Counted from the first letter of the stretch, positions 38,666-48,809 are shown. The stretch: DNA of 64,000 bases from Bordetella avium (GCF_034424645.1 NZ_CP139969.1:2604001-2668000); one strand, 5' to 3'. Program-made: numbers and translations. The notes: generated by a model from the sequence alone, not told the origin.

Positions 38666-39562
38666 TCAGGGCAGCCGGCAAGGCGCGGAAAAATCCACCG
38701 CGCCCATCACTTCCGTGCGCATCTTCTCGACCAGCACCCGATTGTCGTCACCCCGACATTGAAAGGCGTAGGGCAACACGCCCGGCGCCGGATCGCTGGC
38801 CAGGATGCGCAGGCTGCCCTCGCGCGCCAAAGCCTGCGCCCAATGCAGGGGCAGCAGGCCTACGCCCGTGCCCTCGACCAGCATGCCGACAATCGCGCCC
38901 CAGTTGTTGCAATGCAGGCGCTGCTGCGCCTCGGTCAGCGTTCTGAGCCAGGTTTGCAACAACTGGGTGGTGCCTGCCCCTTCCGGCAAGGAAACCAGCG
39001 GACACCGTTGCAGCAAGGCCGGCGTGACCTGCGTCGCCTCGCCCACCGCGCGCGGCGCTCCCACCCAGACAAAACGGGCCTCGCCAACCGGCGTCGACAC
39101 AATACCTGCCCGGGAAGAACGGCCTGCGATCACGGCGAAATCGAGCTCGCCATCCGCGACCTTGCGCTCGAGCACCTGCCCGACATCCACATAGGGCTCC
39201 AGCGCCAGCGAAGGATAGCGCTGGCGCACACTGCCTATCAAAGACGGCAGCCAGGTCAGCGCGCTCAATTCACCCACCCCGAAGCGGCAGCGTCCGGCAA
39301 GCTCGTCGCGCGCGCCCATCGACGCCCGGATGCGGTCGGCCGCAGCCAGCAACTGGCGTGCCTGGGGCAGCAAGCGGTCCCCGGCTGAGGTCAACGCAGC
39401 GCGATGCCCGCCACGATCAAACAGCGGCTGCCCAAGGTCTTCCTCCAATTCCGCGATGCGTTTGGACAGGGACGACACCGACAGATGCAGCCGCTGCGCG
39501 GCCACCGCAAAGCTGGCGCACGTGGCGGCCCAGTAAAAGGCTTCGAGTTGCTTGAGCGTCAT
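38666..39562 (-). CDS. LysR-family transcriptional regulator
   Basis: This 298-residue protein starts at MTLKQLEAFYWAATCASFAVAA, the standard LysR N-terminus; the open frame extends 43 codons further upstream, but that part is not LysR-like. The helix-turn-helix RLHLSVSSLSKRIAELEEDLGQPLF is at about residues 28-52. A solute-binding gene lies upstream on the same strand and a C45 acyltransferase gene further on, either of which could be its target. Confidence 0.9.
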   Translation of the reverse strand: MTLKQLEAFYWAATCASFAVAAQRLHLSVSSLSKRIAELEEDLGQPLFDRGGHRAALTSAGDRLLPQARQLLAAADRIRASMGARDELAGRCRFGVGELSALTWLPSLIGSVRQRYPSLALEPYVDVGQVLERKVADGELDFAVIAGRSSRAGIVSTPVGEARFVWVGAPRAVGEATQVTPALLQRCPLVSLPEGAGTTQLLQTWLRTLTEAQQRLHCNNWGAIVGMLVEGTGVGLLPLHWAQALAREGSLRILASDPAPGVLPYAFQCRGDDNRVLVEKMRTEVMGAVDFSAPCRLP

Positions 39563-39719
39563 GCCGCGATCCGCAAAATGAGGCCGCGCCGGTCTGGGCG
39601 CGGCGCAAGCGCTCCCAGCTCGGCGCCAAACGTCGCGAGCAGCTCCCGGGCTATCCAGGCCGCACGCAACAGCCACTGACACGGGGGGCAAACAGGAATA
39701 GCGATACGCGGCGCGGCCA

Positions 39720-40457
39720 TCAGCCCTCTCCCGGACCTGCCACCGCTGCGCCCTCGATACCGTGACGCCGCAGGGCCTGCGCCACGAAACCGCTGGCCTT
39801 CATCTCCTCGACAAAAGCGGCCAGATAGGCCTGCGCCGCGACGCCGCGCGACTTGGGCAGGCCCATGGCCTGACGGATCAACATAAAGTGGCCATCCAGC
39901 ACTCGCAAGCCGCCTAAGCGCCGGGCATCTCCCTCTAATTGCTGGCGCACGCCCGCAGCGACGTCCGCGCCTTCAGCCAGAAAGGTCTCGACGACCGCTG
40001 GCGAGGTAGCCGCGCGCGCAATACTGGCGTGACGCAACTCACGGGTGAGATAGAGATCGTAGGCGCTGCCTTTGCCCACCATCACGGTCATGCCGCTGGC
40101 ATCGACCTCGTCGCGCCGGGTGATGGCAGACTGCGCGCGCACCAGATAGGCCCCTTCGATGATGACGTAGGGGCCGGTAAACGCGATGTGCTCGCCGCGC
40201 TTGGGATCAATGGCGAAAAAGCCGAGGTCGGTCTCCCCGGCCGACACCGCCTCGACAGACTCGCCGGCCGAGGCAAACACCCGCAATTCGAGATGGGCGC
40301 CCAGCCGTCTTGCGAACTCGCGCGCCAAATCCACCGACACGCCCGCCACGCCGCCCTCGGCATCGCGGCGCGCGAGAATGGGGTTGCCCACATTGATGGA
40401 AGCGCGCAACTTCCCCTGGGACAAAAATGCCGCGCCTGTCTCGTCGTCCAACGTCAT
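39720..40457 (-). CDS. Solute-binding protein family 3 (amino-acid type), no signal peptide
   Basis: This 245-residue protein has the SBP_bac_3 fold pattern: KLRASINVGNPILARRD, GVSVDLAREFARRLGAHLEL, AVSAGETDLGFFAIDPKRGEHIAFTGPYVIIEGAYLV and a C-terminal ~25-residue lobe. Proteins of this family normally carry an N-terminal signal; here the start MTLDDETGAAFLSQGK has none, so the product should stay in the cytoplasm. It may be an enzyme or sensor rather than a transport component. No permease or ATPase is adjacent. Start choice is supported only by frame length. Confidence 0.8.
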   Translation of the reverse strand: MTLDDETGAAFLSQGKLRASINVGNPILARRDAEGGVAGVSVDLAREFARRLGAHLELRVFASAGESVEAVSAGETDLGFFAIDPKRGEHIAFTGPYVIIEGAYLVRAQSAITRRDEVDASGMTVMVGKGSAYDLYLTRELRHASIARAATSPAVVETFLAEGADVAAGVRQQLEGDARRLGGLRVLDGHFMLIRQAMGLPKSRGVAAQAYLAAFVEEMKASGFVAQALRRHGIEGAAVAGPGEG

Positions 40458-40860
40458 AGTGTGTGCTCCTTAGCTGCTCGCAATCAGCATCCTGCCAGCC
40501 GCCTAGCCTACCGCGCAAATGCCGTTTGCGGCCTCGGAAGCCGCCTATGGCGCCGCCCTCCCATCCGTGGCAGCCGCCATGTCAGGCACCGCGAAACGCA
40601 GGACTTGCGAGCTGCCCGATTGTAGTGAGAAGCGAAAGGTCGCCTGCGCCGAGTGGCTAGGCTTGCCCCCCGAGCCGCTGAGGGCACTGCGACCTTGGTG
40701 TAATTCACTATAAATGTATTTTTATCTTTAAAAGTACAATCAAACCGCCCTCAACATCCTCGCTTTCCTGAGGAAAACCCTTGGAAAAATTGGCGCCAAA
40801 ATAGGCTAAGATTTTCTCTGCCCCCCTTAATAACTTTGTCTTATATTCCTGTATCCGCCC
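40458..40860. other. 403-base gap, AT-rich in its second half, upstream of the C45 acyltransferase
   Basis: The first half is GC-rich and contains no convincing gene. From about 40700 the DNA becomes AT-rich and includes a perfect palindrome TTGGCGCCAA at 40787-40796. A -10-like TATATT near 40842 could serve the acyltransferase, but I see no matching -35 and no ribosome binding site before its ATG. Open frames on either strand lack family features. Confidence 0.4.
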
Positions 40861-41991
40861 ATGGCAACGATCGAGCAGTTCCCTTTTATTTCCGTCTCCG
40901 GCAGCCCGGAAGAACGTGGCCGCTCCTATGGCCAGCAAGCCGCAGACCGCGTGCGCAAAAGTGCCGCCCTGTACGGCAAAACCCTGGTCGATCTGGGCTA
41001 TGACGGCCCGGCACGCAGCCGTCTCATCGCTGGCTTTGTCTCGGAAATCGAACAGTTTGCCCCGCACTATATTGAAGAAATGCGCGGCATCGCCGCAGGC
41101 GCCGACCTGCCCTTCGAAGACATTGTGATGATCAATGCGCGCACCGAAGTCGTCGCCAAGGCCCGCGCCGAAAAAAAGAAGATCACCGAGCTAGATGGCT
41201 GCACGGGCGCGCTGATCCTGCCCGAGCGCTCGGCTACCGGCAACCTGATCCATGGACAGAACTGGGACTGGCGCGCCGAATGCGCCGACACTTCGGTCGT
41301 GCTGCGCGTGCGCAATGACAATGGCCCCGACTTTCTGACATTCGTCGAAGCGGGCGGCCTCTCGCGCTCCGGCTTCAATGCCTGTGGCATTTCGATCACC
41401 GCCAACTACCTGGAATGCGAGCGCGATTTCACCCAGCTCGGGGTGCCGCTGTCGCTCATCCGCCGCAAGGTGCTGGAGCAGGAACATTTCGCACTGGCGA
41501 TCAAGGCCGTCGCCACGACGGCCAAGTCCTGCTCGAACAACATCATGATCGGCATGGCCCAGGGTTTCGGCATCGACTACGAATGCACGACCGACGAGGC
41601 CTTCCCGATTTATCCGGGCGAGGACCAGTTGATCGTACACGCCAACCACTGGGTGAGCGATGTGGCGCTGGGCAAGCTGCGCGATACCGGCCGTCCCTCG
41701 ACACCGGACAGCGCCTACCGCGACTGGCGTGTGCGCAAGCTGCTGAATCAGACCGACAAGCTGAGCCGCGACGATATGAAACGCGCCTTCTTTGACGATT
41801 TCGGCGCGCCCTATTCGGTGTGCCGCCCACCCCGTCCCGGCAGCCACGACAATATTTCCGCTACGGTCGCGATGGTCATCATGGAGCCGGCCGAGGGCGT
41901 TATGGAAGTCGCTCCCCTGCCCGCCCTGAACCGTGTGTTCACGCGTTACAGCCTGACCGAAGATCCTCAAGTGCTGCCCGCCTTCGTCTGA
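40861..41991 (+). CDS. C45 family autoproteolytic acyltransferase/hydrolase (acyl-CoA:6-APA acyltransferase-like)
   Basis: This 376-residue Ntn-hydrolase-type protein is like the isopenicillin-N acyltransferase family. Family members cut themselves before a catalytic cysteine; here the site is G113-C114 in ITELDGCTGALIL, followed by GQNWDWRAECADTSVV, which is conserved. The C-terminal SHDNISATVAMVIMEP is also typical. Members hydrolyse or transfer amide-bound acyl groups. No signal peptide is present. It is followed 24 bases later by a dipeptide-type binding protein, suggesting use of an imported amide or peptide. Confidence 0.87.
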   Translation: MATIEQFPFISVSGSPEERGRSYGQQAADRVRKSAALYGKTLVDLGYDGPARSRLIAGFVSEIEQFAPHYIEEMRGIAAGADLPFEDIVMINARTEVVAKARAEKKKITELDGCTGALILPERSATGNLIHGQNWDWRAECADTSVVLRVRNDNGPDFLTFVEAGGLSRSGFNACGISITANYLECERDFTQLGVPLSLIRRKVLEQEHFALAIKAVATTAKSCSNNIMIGMAQGFGIDYECTTDEAFPIYPGEDQLIVHANHWVSDVALGKLRDTGRPSTPDSAYRDWRVRKLLNQTDKLSRDDMKRAFFDDFGAPYSVCRPPRPGSHDNISATVAMVIMEPAEGVMEVAPLPALNRVFTRYSLTEDPQVLPAFV

Positions 41992-42015
41992 CCCTTCTTA
42001 GATTAGGGATTCACT

Positions 42016-43559
42016 ATGACTTTGCACCGATTAGCCGCAGCGCTGGCCTGCGCCGCGCTGGCTCACCCCGTGCTGGCCGCTGAGCCGCTGCGCATTTCTT
42101 TCACGACCGACATCCGCTCCACGGAACCCGGCGTCAACCGGGACAGCAATAGCGATGCGGTCGTGCCGCACATCGTCGAAGGCCTGGTCGCTTACGGCGA
42201 GGACACGGAAATCCGGCCGCTGCTGGCCAAATCGGTGGATATCAGTCCCGATGGCAGGACCTATACCTTCAAGCTGCGCGACGGCGTGACCTTCCACAAC
42301 GGTGAACCCCTGAGCTCGGCCGACGTGCTGTGGAGCTGGAATCACTATATGCGTCCGGACTCGGGCTGGCGCTGCGTGAGCGAATTCGACGGCCGCGGCC
42401 TGTCCAAGGTCGAAAGCGTGACCGCTCCAGACCCGAAGACCGTGGTGTTTCAGTTGGACAAGCCCAATGGCCTGTTCCTGGGTACGCTGGCGCGTCTAGA
42501 TTGCGGCGGCACAGGCATTCTGAACCAAGCCTCCGTCAAGGCCGACGGGAGTTGGGACAAGCCCATCGGCACCGGCCCCTTCAGCCTCGCCGAATGGCGG
42601 CGCGGCGAATATGTGAGCCTGAAGCGTTTCGCCAACTACGCCAACCAGGACGGCAAGCGTGACGGCTACACCGGCTCGAAGCGCCCGCTGGTCGACGAGC
42701 TGCGTTTTGTCATCGTGCCCGACGATTCGACCGCCAAGGCCGCATTGCTGCGTGGCGACATCGACATCATCGAAGACCTTTCATATAACGATGTCCCGGT
42801 GCTGAAGAAAGAGCCTAGCGTCAAGGTCAGCTACGCCCCCTTGATGAGCATGACCGGACTGCTGATGCAGACCCGCGACCCTATACTGTCCAACCCCAAG
42901 CTGCGCGAGGCCATCGCCCACGCGATCGACTACGAACAACTGGCTGCCGCCGTGACCGAAGGCCTGGCCAAGGCCAACAACTCGGTGGTGCCACAGGCCT
43001 CGCCTTATTACGGCACGGTGCAGAACCAGGGCTGGAAGTACGACCCCGAACTGGCCCGCCAGCGGCTGGCCGAATCCGGCTACCGCGGTCAAGCGCTGAG
43101 CATTCTGGCCACCAAACGCTATCCGCAGTCGTATAACGCGGCCGTGCTGATTCAGGCGATGCTGCAAAGCGTGGGGATCAACGCCAAAATGGAAACCCTA
43201 GAATGGGCCACGCAACTAGACCGCTACAACGCGGGCAAGTATCAGATGATGACCTTTCCGTACTCGGCACGCCTAGACGCCGCGCTGAACTACGAAATGC
43301 TGACCGGCAACAAAGACAAGCAGCCGCGCAAGCTCTGGGACAACCCCAAGGCCATCGAACGGGTCGGCCAGGCTGCGCAGACCACCGATCATGCAGAACG
43401 TCAACGCCTGTTCGACGAACTGCACACGCTGTTCCTGGCCGACATCCCTTCGATCCCATCTATAACGGGATGGACGTCGGCGCCGTCCGCGCCAATGTCG
43501 AAGGCTATACCCCCTGGGCCGTGAAGAAACCTCGCGGCTGGGAAGTCGAAAAGAAATAA
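42016..43559 (+). pseudogene. ABC peptide/nickel-type solute-binding protein (SBP_bac_5), frameshifted near the 3' end
   Basis: A signal peptide ends near residue 21 (AHPVLA before AEPLRIS). SBP_bac_5 motifs run on from there: PHIVEGLVAYGE, TYTFKLRDGVTFHNGEPLSSADVLWSWN and GTGPFSLAEWRRGEYVSLKRF. At 43447 the frame is lost: residue 478 is followed by SIPSITGW and a stop at 43524, while the +1-base frame gives FDPIYNGMDVGAVRANVEGY and ends at 43559 as a normal C-terminus. One missing base in the CCC at 43446-43448 explains it. It is either a true lesion or a sequencing error; no permease genes follow. Confidence 0.82.
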
Positions 43560-43574
43560 ACCGGATTGTCCGGG

Positions 43575-43613
43575 ATGCAGAACCCTGGCGCAGTAAGCGC
43601 CAGGGTTCTGCAT
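43575..43613. terminator. Perfect 17-base-pair stem-loop between two convergent genes
   Basis: ATGCAGAACCCTGGCGC at 43575-43591 and its exact complement at 43597-43613 enclose the loop AGTAA. It sits between the binding-protein gene ending at 43559 and the convergent ycgR gene ending at 43630. No clear T-run follows on either strand, so it may terminate bidirectionally through stem strength alone or act as an mRNA end-stabilising structure. Confidence 0.7.
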
Positions 43614-43629
43614 TCGCGGCGCGCAAGCC

Positions 43630-44337
43630 TTAATTGCCGCGCTGACGGGCGATCATCTCGCGCTGCAAGGTATTCACATACGATTGAATACGGATACGGA
43701 TGCCACTCTCGAGATCGACATAGGTGCAGCCGATACGACGGGCGACTTTGCCCTTGCCGATCTCCTGGTCCGCGCAGTGCACCACCCTTACCGTCAGGGC
43801 ATAGGCACCCATGTCGGGCAGGCTCAGCACCCCGTCGTACTCATCGCCCAAGGCGGTGTCCATCTGTAGCTCTACATCGTTCAGAGCCAGGCCGGTCGAG
43901 CTGATGTCTTTCAAGGCCAAGGTCAGGCGGCGCCCTGCCATGGACCAGGTCGCAGGCTTGAGCACGGGCACTTCAATGCGGTAAGAATCGCGCCGCTGCA
44001 TGCGGGAAATTGCCTGTGGCAACGCCATGCGCAAAGCGGGCCGGCCTTCATAAGTTTGCATGGACATCTGACTGCCCGTGAACGAAACGCGGATGTTGTC
44101 CATCGCAGTTTCGAACGATACGTCATCACCCGAAACGATGCGTTCGTTAAGGCTGCCGTTCTGAGCGGCGTCCAGCAGCACCTCCCCACGGTCTGCATCG
44201 AGGGCCAGCAGCGTGGTAACGCTATTGATGGGACGGCCCGGCACATGCATGAACACCAGTGTCTGCCGCTGCATGATAGCGAGCAGCAGATGCACGATTT
44301 CGAGACGTCCCGTGACCAGATAGTCTTCGTGGTCCAT
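43630..44337 (-). CDS. ycgR: YcgR-type flagellar brake protein with PilZ domain
   Basis: This 235-residue protein has a YcgR-N-like N-terminal half and a C-terminal PilZ domain. The c-di-GMP-binding residues are R116 and R120 in RRDSYR and the DISSTG motif at residues 144-149. When bound to c-di-GMP, such proteins slow or bias the flagellar motor. The ATG at 44337 (MDHEDYLVTG) is chosen over a start 20 codons upstream that adds basic, non-family residues. The gene lies just downstream of wspR on the same strand, coupling receptor to synthase. Confidence 0.88.
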   Translation of the reverse strand: MDHEDYLVTGRLEIVHLLLAIMQRQTLVFMHVPGRPINSVTTLLALDADRGEVLLDAAQNGSLNERIVSGDDVSFETAMDNIRVSFTGSQMSMQTYEGRPALRMALPQAISRMQRRDSYRIEVPVLKPATWSMAGRRLTLALKDISSTGLALNDVELQMDTALGDEYDGVLSLPDMGAYALTVRVVHCADQEIGKGKVARRIGCTYVDLESGIRIRIQSYVNTLQREMIARQRGN

Positions 44338-44542
44338 AGCTTTATGTCGTTCGCAGGCTTGCTGCGTCGACGCAGCTGTGACAAATTTCCGTGGCAATTT
44401 ACCAGATTTTACATGCTCACACAGTGAGGCACGATGCAGGGAGCTATCTGCATCGAATTCCTAGTAAAATGCCGTCAATTACTGGCGATTTGTTACATCC
44501 GTGGCGCAACATTCCGATACTTCAGCGCTACCATCCCTTGCC

Positions 44543-45553
44543 TCAAGCCGCCGCCTGAACGATACGATTGCGCCCCTGCCGCTTGGCTTCATAAAGCCCG
44601 CGGTCGGCCTGCTCGATCAAATCCGTGAATGGCTGGCCGTTCCTTGGCGTGACGGTTGACACGCCGATACTCACCGTCAACCAGCTACCGGCGCCACTGC
44701 CCTCGTGCGGCAGCTGCATGGCCTCCACACTGCGGCGCAGTTTTTCAGCCGTCAGCCGGGCGCTGCCCGCGGCCTTGCCCGGCAACACCATCGCGAACTC
44801 CTCGCCCCCGAATCGCGCCGCAAGGTCTGTCGAGCGGTCGCAGCAAGCCAGGATGGCCGTCGCGACACGCTTGAGCGCCTCGTCGCCGGCGATATGGCCG
44901 TAGAGATCGTTAAACAGCTTGAAGTGATCGACGTCGATCATGAGCAGGCTGATCTCATGCTGTTCGCGATAGGCCCGGGCCCATTCCGCCGCCAGATATT
45001 CGTCCAGATAGCGGCGATTGCCCAAGCCCGTCAACCCATCGGAATTGGTGAGACGGCGCAGTTCCATATTGGTTTCTAGCAATTTCTGCTGACTCTGGCG
45101 CAAGGCCTGATAGGCCTCGTCACGCTGCTGGAGCGCGAGATAAGAACGCGAGTGATAACGCAGGCGTGCAACCAGCTCTATCGTGTCGGGCAGCTTGACC
45201 AGATAGTCGTTGGCGCCGGCGGCGAAGGCCGCGCTTTTAATCGCCGGATCTTCCCGGGTGGACAGAACAATGATGGGAATATCGCGCGTGACCGGATGCG
45301 CCCGATAGGCCTGCACCAGCGTCAAGCCATCCACGCCCGGCAGCACGAGATCCTGCAGGATGACGGTAGGCCGCATCTGCACGGCAGTCTTGAGCGCATC
45401 GTTAGGGTCCGAGCAATAGTGAAATTCGATTTCAGGCTCCGAGAGCAGAGCACGCCGTATCGCCTCGCCCACCATAATCTGGTCATCGACGAGCAACACC
45501 ATGGCGCCGGCAGCTTCGGGAGCAGGAGGGTTTTCTGGTCTTTGGGCAAGCAT
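44543..45553 (-). CDS. wspR: WspR-type response regulator diguanylate cyclase
   Basis: This 336-residue protein has an N-terminal receiver with phosphoacceptor D68 in [11 protein letters not shown], a coiled-coil stalk ([16 protein letters not shown]) and a GGDEF-type domain. The active site is G249-GEEF at 249-253, and an inhibitory RxxD site (RSTD, 240-243) lies five residues before it, so the enzyme should make c-di-GMP and be product-inhibited. It is the output of the Wsp chemosensory array and starts 11 bases after wspF. Confidence 0.94.
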   Translation of the reverse strand: MLAQRPENPPAPEAAGAMVLLVDDQIMVGEAIRRALLSEPEIEFHYCSDPNDALKTAVQMRPTVILQDLVLPGVDGLTLVQAYRAHPVTRDIPIIVLSTREDPAIKSAAFAAGANDYLVKLPDTIELVARLRYHSRSYLALQQRDEAYQALRQSQQKLLETNMELRRLTNSDGLTGLGNRRYLDEYLAAEWARAYREQHEISLLMIDVDHFKLFNDLYGHIAGDEALKRVATAILACCDRSTDLAARFGGEEFAMVLPGKAAGSARLTAEKLRRSVEAMQLPHEGSGAGSWLTVSIGVSTVTPRNGQPFTDLIEQADRGLYEAKRQGRNRIVQAAA

Positions 45554-45564
45554 AACTCGGATTC

Positions 45565-46593
45565 CTAGTTAAAGAGCGGATTGGCTGGCGGCGCGAAAAC
45601 CTTTTCGAGGCGCGGCGCGATATCGCCCAAAGGCAGAATTTCACAGGCGGCGTCCAAAGCAGCAGCGGCCTTGGGCATGCCATACACGGCACTGGTGGCG
45701 CGATCCTGGGCAATCGTGAAAAAGCCCCGTTCGCGCATAGCCTTCAGACCGAGAGCGCCATCCTGGCCCATGCCGGTCAGCAGCACCCCGGCGGCGCGGC
45801 CGCGCCAATGCTGAGCAACGCTATGGAAAAACACGTCGATCGAGGGGCTATATACGCTTTCGCGGGGCTCTGCGGTGTAGTGGAGCTTGCGCTCGGCGCC
45901 CAACACGAGATGTTCGCCCGCGCCGGCCAAGAGCACCACGCCTGCCTCGGGCCGCAGCCCATCGGAGGCAAGCCGCACCGGCAGCGCGCACTGTTCATTC
46001 AACCATGCCGCCATGCCTGAGGTGAAGGCGGCGTCTACATGCTGAACCAGCACAATGGCGGCAGGAAAACTGGCTGGCAAGGCCCGCAGAACGGCGGCCA
46101 GAGAGGGCGGCCCGCCCGCCGAGGCGCCGATGACCACCAAGGCGGCGTCGGTATCGGAAGAGGCCATGGCGGTCGTTCGCTCGAGCGCCACCGTTTTCTT
46201 GCCGATGAGCCAGCCGGCATTACGAATTTTCCGCAGCAGCCGCTGTGCGGCAGCCTTGGGATCGCCCCGGCCCAGCACCGGGGTATCGACAGCGTCGAGC
46301 GCCCCATGTCCCATCGCCTCGAACACCAACGACGTGTGCTGCAGGACATCCGAGGTCACGACAATGATGGCGCAAGGCGATTCGGCCATGATGAGGCGGG
46401 TCGCCTCCACGCCGTTCATGACCGGCATCATCAAATCCATCAGGATCACATCCGGCAGGTCGGCCGCGCACCGGCGCACAGCCTGCAAGCCATCGCTGGC
46501 GATCCAGGCCAGACTCAGCTCCGGATCATGCGCCAGCGAGCGTCGCAAAGCCTCGACCGCCAAAGGCATATCGTTGACGATGGCAACTCTCAT
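45565..46593 (-). CDS. wspF: WspF: CheB-like protein-glutamate methylesterase with receiver
   Basis: This 342-residue protein has a receiver domain (D53 in [11 protein letters not shown]) joined to a CheB methylesterase domain. The catalytic triad is visible as the serine in GASAGGPPS, the histidine in VQHVDAAF and the aspartate in GMGQDGALG. WspF demethylates WspA and lowers signalling; loss of wspF in pseudomonads gives wrinkly colonies (established knowledge). Its start overlaps the wspE stop as ATGA. Confidence 0.94.
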   Translation of the reverse strand: MRVAIVNDMPLAVEALRRSLAHDPELSLAWIASDGLQAVRRCAADLPDVILMDLMMPVMNGVEATRLIMAESPCAIIVVTSDVLQHTSLVFEAMGHGALDAVDTPVLGRGDPKAAAQRLLRKIRNAGWLIGKKTVALERTTAMASSDTDAALVVIGASAGGPPSLAAVLRALPASFPAAIVLVQHVDAAFTSGMAAWLNEQCALPVRLASDGLRPEAGVVLLAGAGEHLVLGAERKLHYTAEPRESVYSPSIDVFFHSVAQHWRGRAAGVLLTGMGQDGALGLKAMRERGFFTIAQDRATSAVYGMPKAAAALDAACEILPLGDIAPRLEKVFAPPANPLFN

Positions 46594-48809
46594 TTCTCGG
46601 GCTCCCCGATCAAGTCTTCGACGGCCTGCATGAGGGCATCGTCGTGAAAGCTGCTTTTCGCAAGATAGTAGTCGGCGCCGGCATCCAGCCCGCGCTGCCT
46701 GTCCTCCTCGCGATCTTTATAAGAGACCACCATCACGGGCGTGCCGCGCAGACGCGGATCGGCTTTCAGGCGGGTAACTAGTTCAATACCATCCATGCGC
46801 GGCATATCGACATCGGTGATGACCAGATCGAAGGCGTCGCCGCGCAACATATTCCAGCCTTCCATCCCATCGACCGCCACCGCCACGTCATAACCTCGAT
46901 TGAGCAAAAGCTTGCGCTCGAGCTCGCGCACCGTCAACGAGTCGTCCACCACCAGCACACGGCGCCGGCTGCGCGCCTGGGCCCCCTGCATCTGGGCTGT
47001 CTCGCCCCCCTCGACCCATTGGCGCACCGACGCCAGCACATCCTCGACATCCAGAATCAGCAGCGGCGTACCGTCATCGAGCAAAGCACCCGCCATAATG
47101 TCGCGCACCTTGCCCAGGCGAGGGTCCAGCGGCTGCACCACCAGCGTGCGCTCGCTGAGATAGCGGTCCACCGCTACGCCATAGCGCGACTCCTGGTCGC
47201 CGATCAGCACCACGCAAACCTCATCGGCCGCCGCAGGTTCGGCGCCCAGCCGCAAAATCTGGCGGGCAGGCACGAGGCCGACGGACTGCCCTTGAAAACG
47301 AAAGTACTGCCGGCCCTCGAGCTGGCCGATTTCAGCCAGGGGCACTCGCAAAGCCCGCTGCACGGCGGCCAGCGGAAAAGCGTAGATATCGCCATCGATC
47401 TCCACCAGCAAACTGCGCAGAACCGACAGGGACAAGGGCAGCTCAAGCGAAAACCGGCTTCCCTGCCCAGACTCCTGCTGCACCCTGACGCTGCCGTGCA
47501 GCTCGCGCAACACACTTTGCACCACATCCAGGCCAACGCCACGCCCCGATATTTCACTGACCTCTGCCCGGGTGGAAAAACCGGAAAGAAACAAGAACTC
47601 CAGCAGTTCCGCCTGCGACAGCCGGGCGGCGGTTTCGGCATCGGTCAGCCCACGCTCGATGACCTGCCGGCGCAATAGCTCGACATTCATGCCCGCCCCA
47701 TCGTCCGTCACCTCTATCACCAGCCGGCCTGCGGCGTGGCGCGCGCTCAACACAATCAAGCCTTCCGGCGACTTGCCGGCGGCGACCCGTGCTGCGGGCA
47801 TTTCGATGCCGTGATCGAGGGCATTGCGCAACAGCTGCATAAGCGGCGAATCCAGCTTGTCGATGATGTCGCGATCGACCGGAGTGTCTTCCCCCTGAAT
47901 TTCCAGACGCACCTGCTTGCCCAGCGCGCGCGCCAGATCGCGCGCCACCCGGGGCAGACCATGCACACAGTCACCGAAGGGACGCATGCGGCAGGCCAGC
48001 GCCGTGTCATACAGCCGCTGGCTCAGATCTCCCAGGCGCCAGCTGAACTGTTCTACCTCCTGGGCGCGCTGACTCAACTCTCCCTGCACATGACGCAGCC
48101 GCGCGTGGACATCCTCCAGCGCCAGACGCAGGCCCTCGGAGGCCCCCTCCTCGTCCAGCGCGGCGCGCGCGAGTTCCAGGGCCTTGATTGCCTGTGCCTG
48201 CGTCCGGCGCAAATGCTGCAAGCTGCCGCCAAAAGGCGCGATCCAATGCGACTTGACCAGACTTTGGCTGGACAGGCCAAGCAGGCGGTTCAAGGTGTCG
48301 GCGTTGACCCGCAGTACCCGCTCACCCTGCAATCCCGGCGCTTCTGCCGGACTCTGGTCGGCCGCCCGGCGCTGGGGCATTACCGGCATGGCGTTGATGA
48401 CGGGTTCGGGAACGCCGCTGGCCGAGGGTGCGGCACGCCCCTCCAGCCGCGCGATCCAATCATCGATCTCGGTGTCCAGGGGCGCATTCGTCTGCGCCGC
48501 GCGCTGCAACATATCCGCGCCTTGCAGCAAAACGTCGATATTCGCCGCCGACAGCACCAAGCGCATCTGCTGGGCCGCCATGAGGCAGTCCTCCATCGCG
48601 TGAGCGATACGCACGGCCGGCTCCAGGTCGACAATGCGGGCCGCCCCTTTCAAAGAATGCACCGCCCGCATGCAAGCCTCGATATCCCGCATCGAGGCGG
48701 GATCGCTCTCCAATGCCAGCAGGCCATCGTTTAGGATCTGTACCTGGCTGCTGGTCTCCATCTGAAAGAGTTCCAGCAAGGAGGCATCACGCATTTGTTC
48801 CGGATTCAT
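46590..48809 (-). CDS. wspE: WspE: CheA-like hybrid histidine kinase with receiver
   Basis: This 739-residue protein reads in order: Hpt domain with phospho-His H51 in AVHSLKGAARIV; CheA dimerisation; ATPase domain (LRNALDHGIEMPAARVAAGK and GRGVGLDVVQ); CheW-like domain; and a C-terminal receiver with D666 in TDVDMPRMDG. It receives signals from WspA and phosphorylates WspR and WspF. The start at 48809 overlaps the wspD stop as ATGA; the longer open frame upstream lies inside wspD. Confidence 0.94.
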   Translation of the reverse strand: MNPEQMRDASLLELFQMETSSQVQILNDGLLALESDPASMRDIEACMRAVHSLKGAARIVDLEPAVRIAHAMEDCLMAAQQMRLVLSAANIDVLLQGADMLQRAAQTNAPLDTEIDDWIARLEGRAAPSASGVPEPVINAMPVMPQRRAADQSPAEAPGLQGERVLRVNADTLNRLLGLSSQSLVKSHWIAPFGGSLQHLRRTQAQAIKALELARAALDEEGASEGLRLALEDVHARLRHVQGELSQRAQEVEQFSWRLGDLSQRLYDTALACRMRPFGDCVHGLPRVARDLARALGKQVRLEIQGEDTPVDRDIIDKLDSPLMQLLRNALDHGIEMPAARVAAGKSPEGLIVLSARHAAGRLVIEVTDDGAGMNVELLRRQVIERGLTDAETAARLSQAELLEFLFLSGFSTRAEVSEISGRGVGLDVVQSVLRELHGSVRVQQESGQGSRFSLELPLSLSVLRSLLVEIDGDIYAFPLAAVQRALRVPLAEIGQLEGRQYFRFQGQSVGLVPARQILRLGAEPAAADEVCVVLIGDQESRYGVAVDRYLSERTLVVQPLDPRLGKVRDIMAGALLDDGTPLLILDVEDVLASVRQWVEGGETAQMQGAQARSRRRVLVVDDSLTVRELERKLLLNRGYDVAVAVDGMEGWNMLRGDAFDLVITDVDMPRMDGIELVTRLKADPRLRGTPVMVVSYKDREEDRQRGLDAGADYYLAKSSFHDDALMQAVEDLIGEPEK

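Noticed and set aside
40519..40713. 64-codon frame with several cysteines upstream of the C45 gene
   Set aside because: The cysteine spacing fits no zinc-finger family I know and there is no ribosome binding site.
40787..40796. Palindrome TTGGCGCCAA as a regulator site
   Set aside because: Ten-base GC-centred palindromes are common in GC-rich DNA; no second half-site or known regulator match, so not listed as an operator.
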